Shown here: in pieces, positions 57,345-64,000 of the stretch
Layout of the letters: the number at the start of each line of letters is the position of its first letter
Numbering within the stretch: position 1 is the stretch's first letter
NCBI GenBank assembly: GCA_965223435.1
Contig: CBDCWQ010000012.1
Coordinates: 1 to 64,000 of the forward strand
Source of the DNA: CBDCWQ01 sp965223435
GTDB lineage: Bacteria > Myxococcota > Kuafuiibacteriia > Kuafuiibacteriales > Kuafuiibacteriaceae
Direction of reading: 5' to 3'
Length of the DNA: 64,000 bases
Made by a program: the position numbers and the translations under genes
Notes under the pieces: generated by a model
What the model was told of the DNA's origin: nothing
Seen by the model: only the letters and a program-made list of their open reading frames with translations
Database searches by the model: none

Positions 57345-59573
57345 CTACCACGGACGCCCAAGCGTTTCTTCAAGGTCGCCGACATGCAACCAAAAATTGA
57401 AGTGACGCTTCTCGCCAGGTGCCACTCTCAAAGGCCACGCACAAAGAAAACATGTCCCCTGGTAGGTGCGCTCGAGGCCCTGTTCGGACTGGCTCACGGT
57501 CTCGACAGGGTATCGGTAGAGCCTCCCGGGCTCGTCCATCCCGAAGTTGGCCCGGAGCTTCAACCATTCATCCACAAGATCCACTGAGCGGCAGTGCTCC
57601 GTGAGCCCCTCGCTCCCCAGGAGAAACCGAACATCACCCTTGTTGATCAAAAGATGACGGGTCCGATCGTTTCCGGCAAGAAGCGTCAAGTTCAACTCGG
57701 TGGCAAAGTCGACTTCTAAAGGCTGTTCTCCCTGATTTTGCACCGTATAGCGCACGCCGACGCCTGCTTTGTCTCGGTGCATGGACAGTTCTTTGTCCAC
57801 CCTCACCGGCCAGGTGCGATCCCCCATCGTCACCCGCCCCACACGCCACATGTTCAGTCGAAGGAAGCCCCGAGCGCCGTCCTCGTTGACCGGCTCGTGG
57901 CGATAACGCGCGCACGAAAAATCTCCTTGGTCATACGCACGGCCCTCCCTTACCCGGTCAAGCGGTGTCCCCGGAACCAAGAATCGGTCCACAAATGAAG
58001 CGCGCGACCGGTCGTCGTACACCAGATCGCGCTCGAGTCCCTGCACCTTGAACTGGATGCCATCGTGGATCGTTTTGGGTGCACCGGAATGATCGCCCGG
58101 CGCGGCGTCCACGCCCTCGAACAGATGACGGTGATAGGCCTCCTCCCGCCTGGTGAGCACATCCGTAAGGTGAAACGCACGAGCCTTATCGTCGATCTCA
58201 AATACCGTCCCGCCGCGATGGGGTTGAACGTAGACATTGAGCAATCGGTTACCGAGCAGGACCTCGTCGTGACCGTCCAGGTCAAAGTCCGTCTGGCGAC
58301 TCGCTATCCAGTTTGTTTCCCCGTGCGCAAGGGTATCCAATTCACGTTCGGCGCTGAGAAGCGACCGATAAAGGGCGGATCGCAGGTAGTTCAAATACAA
58401 CCCACCAAACAACCCATGCCAATAGGCACAGCAACACTGTCCTTGATAAAGCGCTCGTTTGGCGTTCTCCAGTCGCTTCAGGGTTCGTTCATCGGGTGAA
58501 CGGCCTTCTATTTTCTGTGCGGCACGTTCGAGGCGCTCTGAAACCAGGAGCATCTTCTTGTGAATTTGGTTCGCTTCAGGGTATTTCGCCAGGAAACTTT
58601 GCCAGATCCCCCCCCGAACACATGCGACTTCTCGTTCGCTCGCACCCGCGTTTTTTAAGCGCGAACGAACTTGCTCCAGTCTCTTCATCCCGGCCAGAGG
58701 CAGCGCCCACTCCATCATTTCTTCGTAAGATGCGTTGGGCAAATAGATTCGGCCGTGGGCCTCGTTCTGTCTGACGTAGGCGCCAGGCAGGACCGTCTGT
58801 ACCCTGCCCTGCGCCTCAGCTTCCGACAGTTGCCGAAAAAAAAGTTCAAGCCACTTTTTTTCGTAGACCCATTCGTAGGTATTGGGCCAAACACCAAACT
58901 TTTCTCCGTCGTCACCATAGGTGAGGCATCCGGTCCCCGGGGCGTTCTCAATGTACGCAAGGACCTCCTCCGGCATCGCGAAGGGAATGCGGTAGCGAAG
59001 CCCCTTATCGATAGGCAAAATGGCCATCGCGTGCCCCGCCTTTTCGGTAAGATAGTACCCGGAGATCACATCCTCAACCTCGCCGGCAGCGTGAAAGTGT
59101 GAGTCGTCGAGCAACGTGTAACGCACACCGGAAGGCGCAAGCACGCGCGGCAGGTCCGGATCCCAGACCCTCTCAGCCAACCAAATACCCTCCGGCCGAA
59201 CCCCAAAGTTGTGTTCGCAGAAGTCTGCCATCATATGCACTTGGCCACGGGCGTCTTGGTCTGGGAGCACCGACAAGATGGGCTCGTAAAATCCGCCCCC
59301 AAGGATCTCAACGCGCCCTTCCTCGACCAGCTCTCGGACCTTTTGAACAAAGGGCTCCTGTTCTTTGGCGATCCACTCCAGCAAGGGCCCCGTAAAATGA
59401 AGCCCCACCGAAACGGATGGAAACTGGGCCATCAACTCGACCACTGGCCGGTAGCAACGTGCAAACGCATCCTCAAAAACGTGCCCGAAGTTCCCCACGG
59501 GCTGGTGGTTGTGGAGCACAAAAACGAATGGTCGTGGCCCCCTATGGCGTTCGCTCATGCGGACCCGGACCAT
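57345..59573 (-). CDS. GH57 family alpha-glucan enzyme
   Basis: 742 residues from the ATG at 59573, with GGAG six bases upstream. GH57 motifs are HNHQPVGNF, ILGGGFYEPIL, the catalytic Glu in WLAERVWDPDLP, and the acid Asp in YTLLDDSHF. A C-terminal all-beta domain follows (DUF1926-like). Likely a 4-alpha-glucanotransferase or alpha-amylase acting on glycogen; which of the two cannot be told here. No glycogen gene is adjacent. Confidence 0.92.
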   Translation of the reverse strand: MVRVRMSERHRGPRPFVFVLHNHQPVGNFGHVFEDAFARCYRPVVELMAQFPSVSVGLHFTGPLLEWIAKEQEPFVQKVRELVEEGRVEILGGGFYEPILSVLPDQDARGQVHMMADFCEHNFGVRPEGIWLAERVWDPDLPRVLAPSGVRYTLLDDSHFHAAGEVEDVISGYYLTEKAGHAMAILPIDKGLRYRIPFAMPEEVLAYIENAPGTGCLTYGDDGEKFGVWPNTYEWVYEKKWLELFFRQLSEAEAQGRVQTVLPGAYVRQNEAHGRIYLPNASYEEMMEWALPLAGMKRLEQVRSRLKNAGASEREVACVRGGIWQSFLAKYPEANQIHKKMLLVSERLERAAQKIEGRSPDERTLKRLENAKRALYQGQCCCAYWHGLFGGLYLNYLRSALYRSLLSAERELDTLAHGETNWIASRQTDFDLDGHDEVLLGNRLLNVYVQPHRGGTVFEIDDKARAFHLTDVLTRREEAYHRHLFEGVDAAPGDHSGAPKTIHDGIQFKVQGLERDLVYDDRSRASFVDRFLVPGTPLDRVREGRAYDQGDFSCARYRHEPVNEDGARGFLRLNMWRVGRVTMGDRTWPVRVDKELSMHRDKAGVGVRYTVQNQGEQPLEVDFATELNLTLLAGNDRTRHLLINKGDVRFLLGSEGLTEHCRSVDLVDEWLKLRANFGMDEPGRLYRYPVETVSQSEQGLERTYQGTCFLCAWPLRVAPGEKRHFNFWLHVGDLEETLGRPW

Positions 59574-59705
59574 AGGCAGCTCCGAGGCTGAGCGCAACGA
59601 AGGAAACGGGGGACACGGCACCATCGTGATATGGACCGCACCCAGGCCCTACCCTCGCCTCAACCCTGGGTGCGTAGAGCACCCTCGAAAACCACGAGAA
59701 AACAT

Positions 59706-60551
59706 TCAAGGCCCAAGGATGTGGGCGAGAAACATTTTCAAGAGAGAGGAGATCTGGTCGGCCACTTTGGCGCCCTCGGCCTTGACTTCGTCATGGGACA
59801 GCGGACCGGGCGACAGACCTGCGCCCAGGTTTGTCAGGCACGACAAACCCAGTACCCGAGCACCCATATGACGCAAAGCGAGCGCCTCGAGCACCGTCGA
59901 CATCCCCACAGCGTCGGCCCCGAGGGCCCGAAGCATGCGAACCTCTGCCGGCGTCTCATAGGCCGGCCCCAGGAGCCCCGCATAAACGCCCTCGCTCAGG
60001 GACCACCCCAGTTTGCGCGCGCACTCACGCGCCACGCGTCGGTAAGTCGAATCGTAGACCTCCGTCATGTCTGGAAATCTCGGACCAAAGCGGGCTTCGT
60101 TGGGCCCCAAAAGAGGACTGGTGCCCGTGAGGTTGAGCTGGTCAGACAGCAACATCAAACCGGGGACCTCCAGGTCTGGATTCACCGCCCCTGCCGCGTT
60201 GGTGATCACCACACTGGTCACGCCCAGCTTCACCATGGTCCTGACCGCAAACACCACCGACGATGCGGTCACGCCTTCGTACAAGTGCGCCCGCCCCTGC
60301 ATCACCCATAGCGGCCGCCCGCCCAAGCGACCGAACACAAAGCGTCCCGCGTGTCCTTCAACCGTGGGGACCCAAAAACCGGGAATATCTTCGTAGGGGA
60401 CCACCTCTTCGATGGCGACCGCATCCACAAACCCGCCCAACCCGGACCCCAGCACCACCGCCACCGAAGGCAGCCCGCCAGGGATCCGATCCCGCAAAAA
60501 CCGACTCGCTTCCTCAATACGATCGTATTCCATGATAAAAGGCCCCTTCAT
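59706..60551 (-). CDS. punA: Purine-nucleoside phosphorylase
   Basis: 281 residues. VLGSGLGGFV, EGHAGRFVFGRLGG, ITNAAGAVNPDLEVP and LTNLGAGLSPGPLSHDEV are the trimeric PNP (PunA/XapA) motifs. It cleaves purine nucleosides with phosphate. The ATG overlaps the deoA stop as ATGA, so the two salvage enzymes are co-translated. Confidence 0.95.
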   Translation of the reverse strand: MKGPFIMEYDRIEEASRFLRDRIPGGLPSVAVVLGSGLGGFVDAVAIEEVVPYEDIPGFWVPTVEGHAGRFVFGRLGGRPLWVMQGRAHLYEGVTASSVVFAVRTMVKLGVTSVVITNAAGAVNPDLEVPGLMLLSDQLNLTGTSPLLGPNEARFGPRFPDMTEVYDSTYRRVARECARKLGWSLSEGVYAGLLGPAYETPAEVRMLRALGADAVGMSTVLEALALRHMGARVLGLSCLTNLGAGLSPGPLSHDEVKAEGAKVADQISSLLKMFLAHILGP

Positions 60552-61852
60552 CCCAAACGGGTGTACACCAGCGGCAGACCAGGCCCTGGCTCTTCCGAAA
60601 AACGGACCGCGTCCTCGAGCATCGCGCGGGCGCGTTCGAAGCGTTCTGGGCTATTGTAGGCCACCGAGAAAAGAGGCTGTCCTACCTGAACCGCATCCTG
60701 AAGACGAATCAGCACCTCCACCCCCACCGACACATCAACCGGGTCCGCGCTTCGTTCACGTCCCGCCCCCAAAACCATGAGAGCGCGACCAAGAAGCGCC
60801 ACGTCAAATGATGCAACATACCCAGCCTGCTTGCTGACAATCTCGTGGCGCAACCGAGCTACTGGTAAACGGTTACGGTCATCGAGCGCCCGTGGATCCC
60901 CGCCTTGAGCTTCGACCACACGCCGAAACTTTTCCAGACCGCGCCCGTCCTTGATGGCGCGTTGAATACGCACTTTTCCATCCTCCACCGACTCTGCGCC
61001 TCCGCCCATAAAGAGCATCTCACCGCCAAGCTCAAGGGTGAGCGCCACCACATCTGGAGGACCTCGATCCTTGAGCACTTCCAAAGCCTCCCATGTCTCG
61101 TTCGCGTTTCCGCAGGCCCTTCCAAGGACTTGGTTCATATCTGTAACCAAAGCCCGAATTTTCTTATTCATCCTCTGCGCTATACCGATCATGGTGCGGG
61201 CTAGGCGGAGGGCTTCGTCTTGGCTCTTCATGAATGCTCCAGAACCGCATTTCACATCCAAGACCAGGCCATCGATGCCCTCCGCAAGCTTTTTGGACAT
61301 AATTGACGCCGCGATGAGAGGGATCGATTCGACCGTTCCGGTGACGTCCCGAAGCGCATAAAGCTTTCGATCCGCCGGGGCCAGGGTCTCTGTCTGCCCG
61401 ATCAACGCAAGCTGGTGTTCGGACACCAGTCGTAAAAAACGGGCATTATCAAGATCCGTGCGGAAATTCGGAATCGCGGAGAGTTTGTCTAGAGTCCCCC
61501 CTGTATGCCCCAGAGCACGACCAGAGATCATGGGCACCGCAACCCCGCAGGCTGCAACCAGGGGCGCAAGACAGATAGAAATCTTGTCCCCCACTCCGCC
61601 CGTGGAATGCTTGTCGATTTTCAAGCCGGGTACCGATGACAAGTCCATCACTGAACCCGACTCAAGCATTGCGGCGACCAGCTCGCTGAGCTCCCGTCCG
61701 CCGAGCCCTCGAAAGAAACTCGCCATCAAAAACGCGGCCATCTGGTCGTCGCCGACATCCCCTTGGGTGTAGGCGTCGATCAGCCAGCGAATTTCTGGGG
61801 CGCTCAGCTCTTGGCCGTCCCGTTTTTTGACGATGAGGTCTACCGTGCGCAT
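60548..61852 (-). CDS. deoA: Thymidine/pyrimidine-nucleoside phosphorylase
   Basis: 434 residues from the ATG at 61852, the normal length. KHSTGGVGDKISI and ALGHTGGTLDKLSAI are diagnostic, with KCGSGAFMKS at the active site. It releases thymine or uracil and ribose/deoxyribose 1-phosphate. It is first of a two-gene salvage operon with punA. Confidence 0.95.
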   Translation of the reverse strand: MRTVDLIVKKRDGQELSAPEIRWLIDAYTQGDVGDDQMAAFLMASFFRGLGGRELSELVAAMLESGSVMDLSSVPGLKIDKHSTGGVGDKISICLAPLVAACGVAVPMISGRALGHTGGTLDKLSAIPNFRTDLDNARFLRLVSEHQLALIGQTETLAPADRKLYALRDVTGTVESIPLIAASIMSKKLAEGIDGLVLDVKCGSGAFMKSQDEALRLARTMIGIAQRMNKKIRALVTDMNQVLGRACGNANETWEALEVLKDRGPPDVVALTLELGGEMLFMGGGAESVEDGKVRIQRAIKDGRGLEKFRRVVEAQGGDPRALDDRNRLPVARLRHEIVSKQAGYVASFDVALLGRALMVLGAGRERSADPVDVSVGVEVLIRLQDAVQVGQPLFSVAYNSPERFERARAMLEDAVRFSEEPGPGLPLVYTRLG

Positions 61853-62075
61853 GACAACCACAAGCACTTCCTGATTCGGCGGATAACCGCAACTTCTCGC
61901 CTCAGGTGGCATACCATCGCACCCACCCGCTTTCGGGCGCCTCGGCTGACCCGGGAGGGACTGTGCCACCCCGCCGCCACGCCCAGGTCAACGGCCCGCC
62001 GGACCACGGGGATGTGGCCGGGCAGAAATCCTGAGCCGGGTCGCGATTTGTGCGTTGCCGTACTAGGCTTCCCCC

Positions 62076-63044
62076 ATGACGAACCGGACCCTGCTGATTG
62101 GTCTTTTCCTGGCGCTACCTCCTTCCCATTCTTTTGCTCAAGCCGAACTGCTCCAGCTCGACGAACAAGAACAGCATCGGGTCAAGTCCCCCTCCAACAT
62201 CAGCGCGGAGTTCCTTGATCCGGCCGGACGCTCCCGTTTTCACCTGGTCACAAGAATGACCTTTGATGACGGAGACAAGCTGTTCTCTTCGAGCTCCGCC
62301 TGGGCATTCGAGGCCAAAGTCGCCATTCAGGTCACTGAGGGTTTCGCCATTACCGGCGTTCTCCCTTTTGGCCTCGAGGCTGCGAACCAATCTCCAAACA
62401 ACTTCTTCATCGGCAATATTCGCTTGGGCGTTGCGGGGGGCACCTACTTCAGTCTCAACGCCAAACCCGGCCAGACCGACGGACCGCGACTCGGGGTCGG
62501 CGGCGCCATCGACGTGTACCTTCCGACAACACCTGGATTTGATGGCGACGATTGTGGTCTTCGACCCTTCTGCGATCCCACCTTGATCCTCAGGCTCATG
62601 CGCGCGTACGAACCGGAGCTTTACATCCCCGAAGCCATGGCTTTTAAGGCCCGCGCCCATGTTGATCTCCAGCTTGGAATCTTTACGGCCGCAGCCGAAC
62701 TCGGTTTCGCCCCCGCCTTTACGGTCACCAACAACTCTCAGTTCATCGGCATCCTCAACGTTGGGGGCCGGGTGAGCGTTCGCGCACTTCCTTCGGTTGA
62801 GCCCTTCGCAAGCATCGCCAGCTCGGTGGAAGCCATCGCCGACGAAGGAGAGGACCTGGGCCTTCCAGCACTCCTGACCACCGGAGTGCGATTTCACTTT
62901 TCTTCTCTTAGCCCCGCCATTTTTGCGATCTTTAACCTTGATCAAAGCCACGTAAGCTTCGGCATTGATATCGCGGGCGCCATTCCCGAGTTCACGCGCG
63001 GCCACAACAAGGACTTTCTCAATGATGGGTTCGGCGACTTTTAG
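62076..63044 (+). CDS. Predicted outer-membrane or periplasmic beta-barrel protein
   Basis: 322 residues. A signal peptide ends near SFAQA. The rest has alternating beta strands with aromatic and Gly residues (AFEAKVAIQVTEGFAITGVL, NNFFIGNIRLGVAGGTYFSL, VSFGIDIAGAIPEF). There are no recognised motifs. Two Cys lie in DDCGLRPFCDP. It diverges from deoA. The stop codon overlaps the 174-bp repeat by 3 bases. Confidence 0.75.
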   Translation: MTNRTLLIGLFLALPPSHSFAQAELLQLDEQEQHRVKSPSNISAEFLDPAGRSRFHLVTRMTFDDGDKLFSSSSAWAFEAKVAIQVTEGFAITGVLPFGLEAANQSPNNFFIGNIRLGVAGGTYFSLNAKPGQTDGPRLGVGGAIDVYLPTTPGFDGDDCGLRPFCDPTLILRLMRAYEPELYIPEAMAFKARAHVDLQLGIFTAAAELGFAPAFTVTNNSQFIGILNVGGRVSVRALPSVEPFASIASSVEAIADEGEDLGLPALLTTGVRFHFSSLSPAIFAIFNLDQSHVSFGIDIAGAIPEFTRGHNKDFLNDGFGDF

Positions 63045-63216
63045 AGCACACCTCATAGCCTAGCGTCAGGCTCCGGCTGAGCGAGTTTGCGGTCAGGTTT
63101 TCGGAGGACGAGGGCGCAATATCCTCTATATGCAGCCGACGGCAGGCCGAGCCTTCCCGGCAAGCTGACGGCAAAAGCACCGCCCAGAGGTCGCGGAGGT
63201 TAGAAGATGTGCTCTA
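63042..63216. repeat. 175-bp inverted-repeat element (type B)
   Basis: The ends are TAGAGCACA (63042-63050) and its reverse complement TGTGCTCTA (63208-63216). The centre is ATATCCTCTATATGCA. The type A element at 51971 has the same central ATAT-N4-TATATGCA on its other strand, at nearly the same total length, although the ends differ. No coding capacity. Confidence 0.82.
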
Positions 63217-63247
63217 GCACTACCTGATCAGCCTCCGCGCAGCGTTT

Positions 63248-63892
63248 TCACTGAACTTCCTGTGACAGGTGGGACAGCTCCCCAACCAGCGCATAAGCAC
63301 CACAACAAGGGCACGGTGAAAGTCCGCCCACGTCCACGGGTTCTGATGGCTCTTTGGGGGACAAAGCCTCTCGGGCGGACGGCGTCGAATTCGGACGGCG
63401 CCTCGGACGCTGCGTCGAGCTCGAACGAGCCACCGGTCACGATTCGCCCAAGATCCATATTCTTGAAGGCGCGTCGACTTTCATCGAGATCTTGGTGCCA
63501 AGTCTCGTCGTCCCACAAGAGGTGAAAAACACCCTCGCGGAGACGATTCCGCCAACTCAGAAGCGCCTTGGTCCATCTTTCGTTTTCGGCTGCGTCCTCG
63601 GGGCCCAAAGCCCCGGGATAACGAAGCGCCAAGTTGAGAAACGCCAACACATCGAGGTTGTGTTCGGTCACCACATTTTTGGCTTTCACTCTTCGCTTGA
63701 GCAAAACCCTCCGGGCCGGACCTTTGCCACACGCCCTGGCGAAAGCCGCGCTCGGCCCACGCTTCGGATTCGACAAGCGTAACTTTCCCATCCAGCACCT
63801 GAGACACAACTCGGGTTTCGGGACCTCCATCTGACCAGGACCCCGCGACCACCGGGCGCTGCGCAACCTTGATGAGGTCGTCTTCGTGCCAT
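63248..63892 (-). pseudogene. Hypothetical protein with C-terminal zinc-ribbon-like motif, three frameshifts
   Basis: Starting at ATG 63892, a +1 change within the first few codons gives EDDLIKVAQRPVVAGSWSDG. A second near 63680-63720 gives NVVTEHNLDVLAFLNLALRY and LREGVFHLLWDDETWHQDLD. A third near 63370 gives SPCPCCGAYALVGELSHL to the stop at 63248. Each segment is protein-like, but no single frame carries all. The last part resembles a small zinc ribbon (C-x-C-C). No family recognised. It diverges from the plus-strand partial ORF at the window edge. Confidence 0.55.
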
Positions 63893-63927
63893 CTTCCGTT
63901 TGCCCGAAATTGCTACCACTCGGCCGA

Positions 63928-64000
63928 ATGGCCACGGCGCCCGTCGTACCCGTAAAAATCTTCCTTGGCCCATCCCCGCGCGCTTTTGGAATCATTGTCT
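63928..64000 (+). CDS. Partial ORF at right edge
   Basis: The frame starts ATG at 63928 (MATAPVVPVKIFLGPSPRAF) and continues off the window edge, so only 24 codons are visible. The sequence is plausible coding but too short to identify. It diverges from the broken gene on the minus strand 36 bases away. Confidence 0.35.
   Translation, partial: MATAPVVPVKIFLGPSPRAFGIIV

Overview
This window comes from a GC-rich bacterial chromosome of the Myxococcota / former deltaproteobacterial type. The evidence is a Ser/Thr kinase with a PEGA tail, several PEGA, TPR and lipoprotein genes, three tandem bactofilins, a sigma-54 activator, a receiver-PilZ protein, a roadblock/LC7 protein, and many GTG or TTG starts. 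The lineage is an inference; no rRNA or other taxonomic marker is present. Most genes are in tight minus-strand operons with 1- or 4-base overlaps.

Layout: 1-5.4 kb is a minus-strand DUF58 / 63-codon ORF / transglutaminase / MoxR / TPR operon, the last gene cut by the window edge. 5.6-9.3 kb holds a POT peptide transporter and a frameshifted Ser/Thr kinase-PEGA gene. 9.4-14.8 kb (minus) has two envelope genes, rpmG, a DUF2064 protein, kdsD and RNase E/G. 15.2-25.4 kb has guaB, dapF, a lipoprotein, a sigma-54 activator, cutA, a double-receiver PilZ protein and a tdh-kbl pair. 25.4-31.9 kb (minus) has pilB/gspE, sppA, tRNA-Gly(GCC), pgsA, a TPR-AIM24-like protein and a lytic transglycosylase. 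32-38.6 kb has nadB, a lipoprotein-pyrE pair, three bactofilins with repeat copies between them, and a Ycf46-type AAA ATPase.

38.7-41.8 kb is the most unusual stretch: a radical SAM/SPASM gene, an HprK-like kinase, an S24/S26-like protease homologue with Cys in the serine position, and a PqqD-like gene. They look like a peptide-modification cassette, but the radical SAM and PqqD genes are broken by frameshifts. 42-49.6 kb is a riboflavin and one-carbon operon: glyA, nrdR, ribD, ribE, ribBA with a degenerate cyclohydrolase II half, ribH, nusB, an M17 N-domain protein, a roadblock protein and a conserved hypothetical. 49.7-64 kb has PEGA, CinA-like, HEAT, phosphoesterase, HAD, GH57, purine and pyrimidine nucleoside phosphorylase and beta-barrel genes, then a frameshifted gene at the right edge.

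Two observations cut across the window. Five genes need one to four frame changes each, almost all of the same sign (+1), while the other long genes read cleanly. Small inverted-repeat elements occur in two size classes: about 150 bp with an 18-bp terminal repeat, and about 174 bp with different ends but a shared central core.
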